From Acidobacteriota bacterium (GTDB lineage Bacteria > Acidobacteriota > Thermoanaerobaculia > UBA5066), in contig RHKY01000019.1 of assembly GCA_008363385.1 (NCBI GenBank), forward strand, positions 1 through 64,000: a stretch of DNA of 64,000 bases, given 5' to 3'. A program made the translations under genes and the position numbers. Numbering within the stretch: position 1 is the stretch's first letter; every line of letters begins with the position of its first letter. Below are positions 31,727-41,603 of this stretch, piece by piece. The notes beneath the pieces are model-generated. The model worked only from the letters and a program-made list of their open reading frames with translations, was not told where the DNA came from and ran no database searches.

Positions 31727-32550
31727 CCCTGGCGCGGAGACGCGCGGCCCTGCCCGGCTTCGGGCTCTCGCTCGGGCTGACCCTCTCCGCGCTCGGCCTC
31801 GCCGTCCTCGTCCCGCTGGCGGCCCTCGTCGTGTCCTCCCTGTCGATCGACGCCGCCACGTTCCGCTCGACGCTCGCCTCGCCGCGCGTCCTCGCCTCGC
31901 TGCGGCTCAGCCTCCTCTGCGCGCTGGCGGGCGCCGCGGCCGCGGCCCTCCTCGGCGGACTCGTGGCGTGGGTCCTCGTCCGCTACCCCTTCCCCGGGCG
32001 GCGGGTCGTGGACGCCGTCGTCGACCTCCCGTTCGCCCTGCCCACCGCCGTCGCCGGGATCGCGCTGACCACCCTCTACGGCCCGACCGGCTGGATCGGA
32101 AGACCCCTCGCCGCGCTCGGCCTCCCCGTCTCGTACACGCCGGCCGGGATCGTCGTGGCCCTCGTCTTCCTCGGCCTCCCGTTCGCCGTCCGGACGATGC
32201 AGCCGGTCCTGGCGAGCCTCGACCCGGAGGTGGAGGACGCCGCCGCGAGCCTGGGCGCCAGGCGCGGGCAGGTCTTCCGGCGCGTCCTCCTCCCCGAGCT
32301 CCTCCCGGCGCTCCTGACGGGCTTCACGCTCGCCTTCTCCCGCGCCCTCGGCGAGTACGGCTCGGTCGTCTTCATCTCCGGGAACATCCCGATGCGGACG
32401 GAGGTCGCGCCGCTCCTCGTCATGACGAAGCTGGAGCAGTACGACTACGCCGGGGCGACGGTCCTGGCGGTCGTCCTCCTCGCCGGCTCGTTCCTGCTGC
32501 TGCTGGCCATCAACCGCCTCCAGGGCCTCTCGGCGCGGGGGGTCGCGTGA
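31723..32550 (+). CDS. cysT: Sulfate ABC transporter permease CysT
   Basis: An inner-membrane permease of 275 residues with about six hydrophobic segments. The EAA coupling loop appears as [29 protein letters not shown] (quoted in part: [14 protein letters not shown]). [16 protein letters not shown]-type and [20 protein letters not shown] are diagnostic of CysT over molybdate permeases. GTG at 31723 overlaps the binding-protein stop and its own stop overlaps cysW. It pairs with CysW to form the sulfate channel. Confidence 0.94.
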   Translation: MTLARRRAALPGFGLSLGLTLSALGLAVLVPLAALVVSSLSIDAATFRSTLASPRVLASLRLSLLCALAGAAAAALLGGLVAWVLVRYPFPGRRVVDAVVDLPFALPTAVAGIALTTLYGPTGWIGRPLAALGLPVSYTPAGIVVALVFLGLPFAVRTMQPVLASLDPEVEDAAASLGARRGQVFRRVLLPELLPALLTGFTLAFSRALGEYGSVVFISGNIPMRTEVAPLLVMTKLEQYDYAGATVLAVVLLAGSFLLLLAINRLQGLSARGVA

Positions 32551-33410
32551 GCGCGGTCCCGGCCGTTTTCCCGGTCGCGGCGCGGGCGGAAAGCCCCGCG
32601 GTCCGGCGCCTCCTGATCGGGAGCGCCCTCCTCGTCCTCGGCCTCTTCCTGATCGTCCCGCTCGTCGCGGTCTTCGCGGAGGCCTTCCGCGACGGCCTGG
32701 GCGCCTACGTCCGGGCTCTCTCGCACCCCGACACGCTCTCGGCCCTGAAGCTGACCCTGGTCGCCGCCGGGATCGCGGTCCCCGTCAACACGCTGGCCGG
32801 CCTCTTCGCCGGCTGGTCGATCGGCAAGTTCGACTTCCCGGGACGGAGCGTCCTCCTGACGCTCGTCGACCTGCCGCTCGCCATCTCGCCCGTCGTGGCC
32901 GGGATGCTCTTCGTCCTCCTCTACGGCCGCTCGGGCCTCCTCGGGCCGTGGCTCCAGTCCCGCGGGATCGACGTCGTCTTCGCCGTCCCCGGGATCGTGA
33001 TGGCGACCGTCTTCGTGACGTTCCCGTTCGTGGCGCGCGAGCTGATCCCGCTGATGCAGGCCCACGGCCCGGAGGAGGAGGAGGCCGCGCGCGTCCTGGG
33101 GGCCGGGTTCCTCCAGACCTTCGTCCGCGTGACGCTCCCGAACGTGAAGTGGGGGCTCCTCTACGGCGTCGTCCTCGCGTCGGCGCGCGCCGTCGGCGAG
33201 TTCGGCGCGGTCTCCGTCGTCTCCGGGCACGTCCGCGGCCGGACGAACACGCTGCCGCTCCACGTCCAGGTCCTCTACGACGAGTACGACTTCTCCGGGG
33301 CGTTCGCCGTCGCCTCGCTCCTGACGGGCGTGGCGCTGGTGACGCTCGTCGCCAAGGCGGTGCTGGAGTCGAGGGAACGGCGGCCCGTTCCATCAGGAGG
33401 CACCGAGTGA
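32547..33410 (+). CDS. cysW: Sulfate ABC transporter permease CysW
   Basis: The second permease, 287 residues, with about six membrane segments. Diagnostic stretches are [41 protein letters not shown] (EAA loop, quoted in parts) and [26 protein letters not shown] ([15 protein letters not shown]). GTG at 32547 overlaps cysT; the stop overlaps cysA. No sign of degeneration. Confidence 0.94.
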   Translation: MSAVPAVFPVAARAESPAVRRLLIGSALLVLGLFLIVPLVAVFAEAFRDGLGAYVRALSHPDTLSALKLTLVAAGIAVPVNTLAGLFAGWSIGKFDFPGRSVLLTLVDLPLAISPVVAGMLFVLLYGRSGLLGPWLQSRGIDVVFAVPGIVMATVFVTFPFVARELIPLMQAHGPEEEEAARVLGAGFLQTFVRVTLPNVKWGLLYGVVLASARAVGEFGAVSVVSGHVRGRTNTLPLHVQVLYDEYDFSGAFAVASLLTGVALVTLVAKAVLESRERRPVPSGGTE

Positions 33411-34489
33411 GCATCCAGGCCCTCGGCATCACGAAGTCCTTCGGCGCCTTCCGGGCTCTCGACCAGGTCAGCGTCTCGGTCGAGACCGGCGAGCTGGTCG
33501 CCCTCCTCGGCCCCTCCGGCTCGGGGAAGACGAGCCTCCTCAGGATCATCGCGGGGCTCGAGGCCCCGGACGCCGGGACGATCCTCTTCCACGGCGAGGA
33601 CGCCACGCGCCGCGACGCCAAGGACCGGCAGGTCGGCTTCGTCTTCCAGCACTACGCCCTCTTCCGCCGGATGTCGGTCTTCGAGAACGTCGCCTTCGGC
33701 CTCCGCGTCAAGCCGCGGGAGCAGCGCCCGGCGGAGCCGGCCATCCGCGAGCGGGTCACGAGCCTCCTGAAGCTCGTCCAGCTCGACTGGCTGTCCGACC
33801 GGCTCCCGGCCGAGCTCTCGGGGGGCCAGCGGCAGCGCGTGGCGCTCGCCCGCGCGCTCGCCGTCGAGCCGAAGGTCCTCCTCCTCGACGAGCCGTTCGG
33901 CTCGCTCGACGCGCGGGTGCGCCTCGAGCTGAGGCGCTGGCTCCGCCGCCTGCACGACGAGATCGGCCTGACGAGCCTCTTCGTCACGCACGACCAGGAG
34001 GAGGCGCTCGAGGTGGCCGACCGGGTCGTCCTCCTCGACCACGGGAAGGTCGTCCAGGACGGCACGCCGGACGCCCTCTTCGAGCGCCCCGCGAGCCCCT
34101 TCGTCCTCGACTTCCTCGGGACCGTCAACGTCTTCCACGGGCGGGTCGAGTCGGGCCGCGCCCACCTCGGCGTCCTCTCCGTCGAGTACCCCGACCACCC
34201 GCACGAGACCCCGCTCCCGGCCTCCGGCTACGCCCGCCCGCACGAGCTGGAGGTCTACCGGGAGGCGCAGGGCGAGGACGGCTTCTGGGCGCGCGTCCTC
34301 GCCGTCTCGCCCAACGGCGCCGTCGCGCGGCTGGAGCTCGCGGCGGACGAGAAGGCCCCGGAGCCCCTCCCCGGCCCCCTGAAGGTCGAGCTCTCCCGCG
34401 AGCGCCTCCGCGACCTCTCCCCCGTCCCCGGCGACCGCCTCTGGGTCCGCGCCGCCCGGCTCACGGTCTTCGTCGAGCCGCGCGGCTGA
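33407..34489 (+). CDS. cysA: Sulfate ABC transporter ATPase CysA
   Basis: A 360-residue ATPase. Walker [11 protein letters not shown]-loop [12 protein letters not shown], signature [15 protein letters not shown], Walker [17 protein letters not shown] and the H-loop [14 protein letters not shown] are intact. The C-terminal 120 residues form the TOBE-like regulatory domain. GTG at 33407 follows AGGAGGCACC and overlaps cysW. It powers sulfate import; the last gene of the operon. Confidence 0.95.
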   Translation: MSIQALGITKSFGAFRALDQVSVSVETGELVALLGPSGSGKTSLLRIIAGLEAPDAGTILFHGEDATRRDAKDRQVGFVFQHYALFRRMSVFENVAFGLRVKPREQRPAEPAIRERVTSLLKLVQLDWLSDRLPAELSGGQRQRVALARALAVEPKVLLLDEPFGSLDARVRLELRRWLRRLHDEIGLTSLFVTHDQEEALEVADRVVLLDHGKVVQDGTPDALFERPASPFVLDFLGTVNVFHGRVESGRAHLGVLSVEYPDHPHETPLPASGYARPHELEVYREAQGEDGFWARVLAVSPNGAVARLELAADEKAPEPLPGPLKVELSRERLRDLSPVPGDRLWVRAARLTVFVEPRG

Positions 34490-34519
34490 GCCGGCGGCCA
34501 GAGCCCGGCCCGGCACGGT

Positions 34520-34525
34520 AGGCTG
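34520..34525 (+). promoter_or_regulatory. Candidate -10 box (TAGGCT)
   Basis: GTAGGCT lies 10 bases before the ATG at 34536, in the usual short-leader position. Confidence 0.3.
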
Positions 34526-34535
34526 CGAGACGCCG

Positions 34536-34967
34536 ATGCCCGACCGCCGCCACGCCCTCGCCCGGATCCGCGACTGCGCCGCCGCGATGCTCTCGAACGC
34601 GATGTACGTCGAGCGCGAGCTTTCGAGCGTGACGCTCCCGCCGGAGCTTCGCGAGAGGACGGAGCGGGTCTTCTCGACCCTCGTCGGGACCAAGCACGAC
34701 GTCTTCTCGGAGCTCGCCGAGTACGACGACCTCGTCGACGCCGGGGCGACCGAGGCCGAGCTGGACCGGCGCCTCGCACGGATGGTCCGCTGGCTCGGCG
34801 AGGACGTCGAGGAGCTCGCCGCCCTCGTCCGAGCGCTGGAGGAGGCCCACGGAGCCGACCCGCTGGTCGGGGCAGCCTACGTCCTCGTCACCGAGTCCGC
34901 CGCGAACGTCCTCCAGGCGTACGGCCACGCGGCGGCAGCGGTGATGGGCGAGAGTGAGAGCCGCTGA
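34536..34967 (+). CDS. Hypothetical helical protein
   Basis: A 143-residue protein predicted to be an all-helical bundle, acidic overall, with no signal or membrane span and one cysteine near the N-terminus. The pattern (AAAMLSNAMYVERELSSV, EEHGADP-like region, ESAANVLQAYGHAAAAV) is loosely PhoU-like, but I do not claim homology. It follows cysA by 46 bases, with its own TAGGCT box. A large terminator hairpin follows 77 bases after the stop. Confidence 0.65.
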   Translation: MPDRRHALARIRDCAAAMLSNAMYVERELSSVTLPPELRERTERVFSTLVGTKHDVFSELAEYDDLVDAGATEAELDRRLARMVRWLGEDVEELAALVRALEEAHGADPLVGAAYVLVTESAANVLQAYGHAAAAVMGESESR

Positions 34968-35044
34968 GCCGCCGAGCGGGATCCGGGAGAGGCGATCGGT
35001 CGAGCCCGCTGCGGACGCCACCTCCTCGCATCCCGTCCGACCAC

Positions 35045-35105
35045 GCCGGCGCCGGCCCGGGGCTCACGCGCGGGGTGTCGTCGCGCGTCCCGGGCCGGCG
35101 CCGGC
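35045..35105. terminator. Large bidirectional terminator
   Basis: A 17-bp perfect inverted repeat (35045-35061 and 35089-35105) plus an inner 6-bp stem (35066-35071 and 35083-35088), then CGCTTT on the plus strand. It lies between convergent genes. Confidence 0.75.
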
Positions 35106-35125
35106 CGCTTTGACGCCTCTCTTCG

Positions 35126-38100
35126 CTACTCGAAGTACCCCGTCACGTCCACAAGGACGTGCACGCCCCCGTCCGACCCGTTGAAGGCCGACAGCGACGC
35201 CTGCCCGTCCGACGTCACGCGCACCACCGCGTTGTTCGCCCTCACCTGCCCCGGCTTGAAGTTGATCGTCGACGTCAGCGGCCGCCCCGTGTCCGACGGC
35301 CACAGCGTCACGAACCCTCCCGCCTGCGGCACCACCACCGTCACGTTCAGCGCCAGCGCCCGCGCCGTCCCCGGCACCCCGCACGCGCCCGCCGCGATCG
35401 GCCACGACCGCTCCTGGAGCCGCCCCAGCGCCGGCCCCCCGAACGTCCCCGCCGCCTCCCGCGTGTCCAGCACCCGGCACGGCATCAGCGTGTGGAGCTT
35501 CGAGGACACTGCCGTCACTGCGATCCCCTTCGTCCCCCCCGCCGACGCGCACCCGCCCGCCGTCTCGACCACCTGAAGCGTCAGCTGTCCCGCCGCTCCC
35601 GCGGCGAACGTGACCGCCGCCGTTCCCTGCCCGCCCGTGATCGTGCCGTTCGTGATCGTCCAGGCGTACGTCGACCCCGCGTGCGACTCGACCGAGGCCG
35701 CGAGCCCCGTGGCCCCCGAGGCGACCGTGTCCGGAGCCGTGATCACTGGCGTGCCCGGGACCGGGTTGACCGTCACCGTCGCCGAGCCGGAGGGCGTGCC
35801 GGGACCGTTGGCGTCCGAGACGGCCGTCACGGTGTAGACGGTGGTCGAGGCCGGGCTGACCGTCCGGGTCACCGGGCTGGCGGTGATCCCGCTCTGCGTC
35901 ACCGAGTCGGACCACGTCACCGACCACGGCGGGGTGCCGGCGAGGGCCGCCTGGACCTGGACGCTCTGCCCCGCGCAGATCGTCGCGTCGCCAGTGGCTG
36001 TGGCAGTCGCTACGGCCCAGGCGTTGAGGCTCACCTCCGTGATGCTCGTCGCAGTTCCGTCGCTCGCCGTGAGACGGAAGACGTAGTACCCCGTCACGTC
36101 CGGCGTGAACGCCGGGTTGCGGACCGTCGTTGACGACAGCGTCGCCGCGGACCCGGTCGGGACCCGAACCTGCATCCAGAGCCAGGCAGTCGCCGTCTGC
36201 AGCGAGGTGTCGAGCTGACGCGCCTGCCCCACCGGCCCGGCCGCCTGGTCGATCGCCGCCACGTCGGCGAGCGCCGTGCGGCCGACCCGGATCGCGTAGT
36301 TGAACGTATCCGCGACGATGAGCTCCCCCGAGAATCCGACCGCGACGCCAGATGGCTGAACGAACCTCGCAGAGCTCCCCTGCCCATCCGCGTTGCCGGC
36401 GTGGTCTGCCAGTCCCGCAAGCGTCGTCACGACTCCCGCGGGCGTCACCTTTCGGATGGTATGTTTGTACTCGTCCGCCACGTAGACGTTTCCGGTGCCG
36501 TCCACCGCCACACCGGTCGGGCGGTCGAACCTCGCCGCGCTCCCCGTCCCGTCCGCGCTGCCGATGCTCCCCGCCAGCCCCGCGAACGTCGTCACGTCCC
36601 CTGACGGCGTCACCTTCCGGATCGCGTGGTTCCCTCGTTCGCCCACATAGACGTTTCCGGAGCCGTCCACCGCGACCCCGGTGGGGTGGTTGAACCTCGC
36701 CGCGCTCCCCGTCCCGTCCGCGCTGCCCATGCTTCCGGCCAGCCCTGCGAGCGTCGTCACGACCCCGGCGGGCGTCACCTGCCGGATCGTGTGGTTGTAG
36801 TAGTCCGCCACGTAGACGTTCCCGGAGCCGTCGACGGCCACGCCGAATGGGACGTAGAACCTCGCCGTGCTTCCCGTCCCGTCTGCGCTTCCGTTGTTCC
36901 CCGCCAGTCCGGCAAGCGTCGTCACGACCCCGGCGGGCGTGACCTGCCGGATCGTGTGGTTCGAGCTGTCGGCAACGTAGAAGTTCCCGGAGGCGTCCAC
37001 CGCGATTCCGCGCGGGAAGTTGAAGCGGGCCGCGCTGCCGGCCCCGTCCGCGCTGCCGGAGCTTCCCGCGAGCCCTGCCAGCGTCGTGACGACACCCGCT
37101 GGCGTCACCTTCCTTATCGTACCGTTGGCTGGATCGGCCACGTGGACGCTTCCGGAGGCGTCCACGGCCACGCCGGTCGGGGAGGAGAACCTCGCCGCGC
37201 TCCCCGTCCCGTCCGCGCTGCCGGAGATCCCTGCGAGTCCTGCCAGCGTCGTCACGACGCCTGTAGGCGTCACCTTCCGGATCGAATGGTTCGCCAAGTC
37301 CCCTACGTAGGCGTCCCCGGAGCCGTTCACCGCGACCCCGGTCGGGGAGGAGAATCTCGCCGCGATCCCCGTCCCGTCCGCGCTGCCGGCGACTCCCCAC
37401 AGACCGGCCAACGTCGTCACGACCCCTCCCGGCGTCACCTTCCGGATCGTGTGGTTGTCCCGCTCCGCCACGTGGACGTTCCCGAAGGCGTCCACCGCGA
37501 CTCCGGCTGGAGAGTTGAAGCGTGCCGCGCTTCCCGTCCCGTCCGCGTTGCCGGAGCTTCCCGCCAGGCCCGCCAGAGTCGTCACGCCCCCCCCCGGCGT
37601 CACCTTCCGGATCGTGTGGCTGTTCAGGTCGGCGACGTGGAGGTTCCCGGAGCCGTCCACCGCGACCCCGGTCGGGTGGGAGAACCTCGCCGCGCTCCCT
37701 GTCCCATCCGCGCTACCGGGGCTCCCTGCCAGACCTGCCAGAGTCGTCACGCTTCCCGCGGGCGTCACCTTCCGGATCGTGTGGTTGTAAGCATCCGCCA
37801 CGTAGACGTTCCCGGAGCCGTCTACCGAGACTCCCTGTGGCATGTCGAACCTCGCCGCGACCCCCGTCCCATCCGCGGTTCCGGGGCTCGCTGCCAGACC
37901 TGCCAGCGTCGTCACGACCCCCGCGGGCGTCACCTTGCGGATCGTGTGGTTGTAAGCATCCGCCACGTAGACGTTTCCGGAGCCGTCAAGGGCCACGCCC
38001 GCGGGGGAGTAGAACCTCGCCGCGCTCCCCGTTCCGTCGTCGCTTCCGTAGCTTCCCGCCAGTCCTGCCAGCGTTGTCACGTCCCCTGACGGCGTCACCT

Positions 38101-39271
38101 TCCGGATCGTGTGGTTGCCCGAGTCGGCCACGTAGACGTTCCCGGAGTCGTCCGCGGCTACGCCGCTCGGGTAGGTGAACCTCGCCGCGCTCCCCGTCCC
38201 GTCGTCGCTCCCAGGCCCTCCGAGAGCGCCTGCCAGGTGAGTGAAGGTCAGAGGCTCGACCGGGTCGACCCCGACGCGGACCGTTCTCGAGCCGCTTGCG
38301 GAGCAGGTCCCCGCGGTCACCGTGACGCCCAGCGTCGCGAATCTCGCGGTCCCCGCCGCCCAGCTGACTTGGCGTGTCCCTGCCCCGGTGGTGATCGTCC
38401 CGTTCGCGATCGTCCACACGTACGACGCTCCCGCGCCGGCGTCGGGCACCGAGGCCAGGTTTCCCGTCGAACCGGGGAGGACCGAGTCGTCAGCTGTGAT
38501 GACCGGCGATGCGACAACCGTCACCGTGGCCGAGCCGGAGGGAGTTCCCGAGAGGTACGCATCCGAAACCGCCGTCACCGTATAGACCGTCGTCGCGGCC
38601 GGGCTGACGGTTCGCGCCGCCGGGCTCGTCGTGAGGCCGGTCTGCGTCACCGAGTCCGACCACGTCAGCGACCACGGCGGTGTCCCGGTGAGGGCCGCCT
38701 GGATCTGCGCGCTCTGGCCCGCGCAGATCGTCGCGTCGCCGCTGACGGTCGCCGTCGGAGGCGCATGGACGGAGACGTCGTAGGTCGCGGGCGAGGGCTC
38801 GATACACGAGTTCGCCCCCGAGTTCCACGTCCCGCCGGCCCAGAACTGCAGCCGGTAGGCGCCGGACGTCGCGCCCGCGATCACGTTCAAGGAGACCGTG
38901 ACATTCCGGTCGTCGCTCCTGGTCACGTCGGGAACCGTGAGGCAGATCCTCTGGAAACCCGCGGGCGTCGCGGTGGCGGGCGTGACGGGGCACGAGCCGA
39001 CGACGGTGGCCGTCCCCGAGGCGGGGGTCACGCTGCCGGCCCCCACGTAACCAGCCGAGACGAAGGTCCAGTCGGCGGGAATGTCGACGATCTGGTAGGG
39101 CGTGAACGTGGTGGGGGGCCGGCAGCTGCCGGAGGCCCCCCAGATCATCGTGTACGTCGCGGCCTGCCCGGGGACCAACGAGACGGGACCCGTGATCTGC
39201 CCGATGCCGCAAGCGACGACACCGACGAGCGCGAAGAGGAGGACGACCAGCCGGCTTCGCCCGAGGAGCAT
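35126..39271 (-). CDS. NHL-repeat lipoprotein with Ig-like domains and a VLDTR-type C-terminal domain
   Basis: A secreted 1381-residue protein. The signal LVVLLFALVGVVAC ends in a lipobox Cys. Then come beta-rich Ig-like segments to about 355, twelve NHL repeats of about 55 residues each (core NHTIRKVTPAGVVTTLAGLAG, quoted in part; about 360-1015), more Ig/PKD-like segments, and a C-terminal domain opening PCRVLDTREAAGTFGG and ending VDVTGYF. Twelve repeats would make two six-bladed propellers. The repeats also give a 165-bp period in DNA. I chose ATG at 39271, which has GGAGGTG 8 bases upstream and a textbook lipoprotein signal; two upstream ATGs lack this. A surface binding or matrix role is likely. 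Confidence 0.88.
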   Translation of the reverse strand: MLLGRSRLVVLLFALVGVVACGIGQITGPVSLVPGQAATYTMIWGASGSCRPPTTFTPYQIVDIPADWTFVSAGYVGAGSVTPASGTATVVGSCPVTPATATPAGFQRICLTVPDVTRSDDRNVTVSLNVIAGATSGAYRLQFWAGGTWNSGANSCIEPSPATYDVSVHAPPTATVSGDATICAGQSAQIQAALTGTPPWSLTWSDSVTQTGLTTSPAARTVSPAATTVYTVTAVSDAYLSGTPSGSATVTVVASPVITADDSVLPGSTGNLASVPDAGAGASYVWTIANGTITTGAGTRQVSWAAGTARFATLGVTVTAGTCSASGSRTVRVGVDPVEPLTFTHLAGALGGPGSDDGTGSAARFTYPSGVAADDSGNVYVADSGNHTIRKVTPSGDVTTLAGLAGSYGSDDGTGSAARFYSPAGVALDGSGNVYVADAYNHTIRKVTPAGVVTTLAGLAASPGTADGTGVAARFDMPQGVSVDGSGNVYVADAYNHTIRKVTPAGSVTTLAGLAGSPGSADGTGSAARFSHPTGVAVDGSGNLHVADLNSHTIRKVTPGGGVTTLAGLAGSSGNADGTGSAARFNSPAGVAVDAFGNVHVAERDNHTIRKVTPGGVVTTLAGLWGVAGSADGTGIAARFSSPTGVAVNGSGDAYVGDLANHSIRKVTPTGVVTTLAGLAGISGSADGTGSAARFSSPTGVAVDASGSVHVADPANGTIRKVTPAGVVTTLAGLAGSSGSADGAGSAARFNFPRGIAVDASGNFYVADSSNHTIRQVTPAGVVTTLAGLAGNNGSADGTGSTARFYVPFGVAVDGSGNVYVADYYNHTIRQVTPAGVVTTLAGLAGSMGSADGTGSAARFNHPTGVAVDGSGNVYVGERGNHAIRKVTPSGDVTTFAGLAGSIGSADGTGSAARFDRPTGVAVDGTGNVYVADEYKHTIRKVTPAGVVTTLAGLADHAGNADGQGSSARFVQPSGVAVGFSGELIVADTFNYAIRVGRTALADVAAIDQAAGPVGQARQLDTSLQTATAWLWMQVRVPTGSAATLSSTTVRNPAFTPDVTGYYVFRLTASDGTATSITEVSLNAWAVATATATGDATICAGQSVQVQAALAGTPPWSVTWSDSVTQSGITASPVTRTVSPASTTVYTVTAVSDANGPGTPSGSATVTVNPVPGTPVITAPDTVASGATGLAASVESHAGSTYAWTITNGTITGGQGTAAVTFAAGAAGQLTLQVVETAGGCASAGGTKGIAVTAVSSKLHTLMPCRVLDTREAAGTFGGPALGRLQERSWPIAAGACGVPGTARALALNVTVVVPQAGGFVTLWPSDTGRPLTSTINFKPGQVRANNAVVRVTSDGQASLSAFNGSDGGVHVLVDVTGYFE
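36300..38210 (-). repeat. Tandem coding repeat, 165-bp period, about 12 copies
   Basis: The NHL segment is also repetitive at DNA level, e.g. the motif for GSGNVYVAD recurs near 37812 and 37977, exactly 165 bases apart. The copies are non-identical. Recombination could change the copy number. Confidence 0.8.
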
Positions 39272-39656
39272 TGACGACACCTCCATCACGGGAGCGCTTC
39301 GAGACGACATCCGGGAGCCAGAGCGCGACGCCGCCGCAGCGCCGCCAGCCGTCGGCTGCCATGCGCTTCCGGGCTCTTCGCCGCCGCCTGGCCGTCGCGA
39401 TCCGCCACCGGCGGCCGCGGGAGAAAGGAGACGCGCCGGCTCTCCGGAGCCGTCGGAGAGAGCAGCTCGACCCGTTCGAGGTCTCTACACGTCCGCTCCG
39501 CCACGGCAAGAACCGAGCAACTCCCGGACCAGGCGAGAGGGCGCATCCGATCGCCGAACGAAGCCGCTCCCGCGCCCACGGCGCGCGGATCTGGACGGTT
39601 CGTCGGGTTTCGTCGGCGGTCCCTGGGAAACCGGGGTTACGTCCGAGTTCCGCCTG
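39272..39656. other. Gene-free region upstream of the NHL lipoprotein gene
   Basis: This 385-base stretch separates the NHL gene from the end of the upstream regulator gene on the same strand. I found no ORF with good start signals, no clear -10/-35 pair and no riboswitch I could trust. The NHL promoter is presumably here. Confidence 0.5.
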
Positions 39657-41519
39657 TTACTCGGCGTCACGCGGGTGACGACGATCCCCCGTCCCGTCGA
39701 GCCCCAGCCTCCGGAGCATCTGGATCAACCCAGGCCGGGTGATGCCGAGGATCTCGGCAGCGCGGGTCTTGTTGCCGCCGGTCCGCCGGAGGGCGTCGGC
39801 CGCGGCCTCGCGCTCGAGCTCGCGCACCCTGTCGCGGAGGGGGCCGGCGGTGTCGGTCACGGCACGCTCGGGCTCCGGGACCGCGATCGGCGCCTCCGGC
39901 TCCGGCTCCGCGGTGGCCCGCTCGGCGGCCCACCTCAGGCGGCCGAGGTGCTCGGCCTGGACGAGGCCCCCGTCGGGGCAGAGCAGGACGGCGCGACGGA
40001 GCTCGTTCTCCAGCTCGCGGACGTTGCCGGGCCAGTCGTGGCCCGCGAGCAGGTCGAGCGCCCGGCGGTTGACGCCGCGGACGTCCTTCCCCTCCTCCTC
40101 GGCGGCCTTCTGCACGATCGCGCGCACGAGATCGGGGACGTCCTCGCGACGGTCTCGGAGCGGCGGGACGTGGAACTGGAGGCCGGAGAGGCGGAAGAAG
40201 AGGTCCGCGCGGAAGCTGCCCTCCCGGACGAGCGCCGGGAGGTCCCTGTTCGAGGCGGAGATGACGCGGATGTTCACGGAGCGCGGGGCGGGGGCGCCGA
40301 GGGGTAGGATCTCGCGCTCCTGCAGGAACCGCAGGAGCTTCGCCTGGAGCGGCGCGGCCAGCTCTCCGATCTCGTCCAGGAAGACGGTGCCGCCCTCCGC
40401 CTGCTGGATCCTGCCGATCCTGGGGTCGACGCCGGTGGCGACGCGCCCGTGGACGCCGAACAGCTCGGCTTCGAGGAGCTCTCCCGGGATCGCCGCGCAG
40501 TTGATCGCGACGAACGGCCCCGCGGGGCTGGGGCCCGAGGCGTGGATCAGCCGCGCGAACAGCTCCTTCCCCGTGCCCGTCTCGCCGAGGAGGAGGACGT
40601 CCATCCGGCTCTTCACCGTCGCCGCGATCTGCGCCATGAGGCCCCTCATGGCGGCGGAGCTCCCGGCGATCATCCCCGGCGGCAGGACGAGCCGGGACTC
40701 GGGACGGCTCGCCGAGAGGACGGGCGGTGGAGCGGCGCGGCCGGAGCCGAGGAGACGGTCGGCGAGGAAGTCGAGCAGCTCTCCCGTCCAGCCGGGCTTC
40801 TTGGGCCCCGCGCCGAACGCGGCGAGGAGGCCGAGCCCGTAGGTGGAGTGCCTGCGGAGCTCGACGGAACGGTCTCCGCCCGCGATCCCAGGGCGGTTCG
40901 CCTCGGAGAGAAGGGAATCGACTCCTCCCCTGGCGATCGGCGCTGCCGAGACGACGAGCGGGGTCGCCCGGCCCGCCCCCTCGTCGCGATACAGAGCGAC
41001 CACCGACGCTCCCAACGCTTCGCGCGCGCGGTCGAGGATGGGGCCGACGCGCACGTCATCCGACACGAGCGCCGGGTCGAGCCGGTCCACGTCCCGGACG
41101 AGCCGGAACGCCGCGCTCCGCGACGCGCCCGACTTCGAGCCGCCCGATCCGCTGTCCGTCTCCTTCGGCGTGCGCCTCCTCCCGGGTCCGCTGCGCTCGG
41201 CCCCGAGGACGACACCGGCCTCCACGTCGGCGGCGTCGCACTCCTCCAGGCTCAGCCAGGCCCGGCCGAGCCGGACGACGTCCCCGACGGAGACCCGGCA
41301 CTCCGGGACGCGGCGGCCGGAGACCGACAGCCCGTTCTTCGACCCCGTGTCGACGAGGTGGACGCCGTCCGGCCGGGGCTCGACGACCGCGTGCGAGCGC
41401 GAGACGCCGCTGAACGGGACGACGAGGTCGGCGCCGGGGTCCGAACCGAGGCGCGCGTTCGCGCGGGGAACGGGGAACCGCAGGGTCTCCTCTCCGTAGC
41501 GGACGACGAGCGCCAGCAC
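39657..41519 (-). CDS. FHA-AAA+-Fis regulator lacking the GAFTGA loop
   Basis: A 620-residue regulator. An N-terminal FHA domain (about 5-90: ARLGSDPGADLVVPF, SRSHAVV, DTGSKNGL) is followed by a GAF-like middle region (about 145-290), then a bEBP-type AAA+ domain with GETGTGKE, GTVFLDEIGEL and RADLFFRLSGL, and a Fis-like HTH (NKTRAAEILGITRPGLIQML). Where sigma-54 activators have GAFTGA, this one reads GRVATGV, so classical sigma-54 activation is doubtful. GTG at 41519 sits 6 bases after a CACAAT box, suggesting a leaderless start. It is divergent from two membrane kinases, which could phosphorylate the protein its FHA domain reads. Confidence 0.9.
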   Translation of the reverse strand: MLALVVRYGEETLRFPVPRANARLGSDPGADLVVPFSGVSRSHAVVEPRPDGVHLVDTGSKNGLSVSGRRVPECRVSVGDVVRLGRAWLSLEECDAADVEAGVVLGAERSGPGRRRTPKETDSGSGGSKSGASRSAAFRLVRDVDRLDPALVSDDVRVGPILDRAREALGASVVALYRDEGAGRATPLVVSAAPIARGGVDSLLSEANRPGIAGGDRSVELRRHSTYGLGLLAAFGAGPKKPGWTGELLDFLADRLLGSGRAAPPPVLSASRPESRLVLPPGMIAGSSAAMRGLMAQIAATVKSRMDVLLLGETGTGKELFARLIHASGPSPAGPFVAINCAAIPGELLEAELFGVHGRVATGVDPRIGRIQQAEGGTVFLDEIGELAAPLQAKLLRFLQEREILPLGAPAPRSVNIRVISASNRDLPALVREGSFRADLFFRLSGLQFHVPPLRDRREDVPDLVRAIVQKAAEEEGKDVRGVNRRALDLLAGHDWPGNVRELENELRRAVLLCPDGGLVQAEHLGRLRWAAERATAEPEPEAPIAVPEPERAVTDTAGPLRDRVRELEREAAADALRRTGGNKTRAAEILGITRPGLIQMLRRLGLDGTGDRRHPRDAE

Positions 41520-41584
41520 GGGCGGATTGTGCGACGAGGAGGCCGCGTTCCGCACGCCTGCCCGTGCTCCCGCCGGCCGAACCG

Positions 41585-41590
41585 TACAAT
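41585..41590 (+). promoter_or_regulatory. -10 box (TACAAT) of the first tandem kinase
   Basis: CCGTACAAT lies 13 bases before the ATG at 41604. The same CGAACCGTACAAT string precedes the second kinase. Confidence 0.5.
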
Positions 41591-41603
41591 TTCGTCCGCC
41601 TCG

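Noticed and set aside
36300-38210. Regular repeat with constant spacing, considered as CRISPR-like
   Set aside because: The period is 165 bp, in frame, and encodes NHL repeats. Units are far too long and variable for a CRISPR array.
39300-39480. Possible c-di-GMP (GEMM) riboswitch before the NHL gene
   Set aside because: Fragments such as GGCAGCCG resemble the aptamer, but the conserved GCAAA segments and full stem layout are missing. A covariance-model search would decide.
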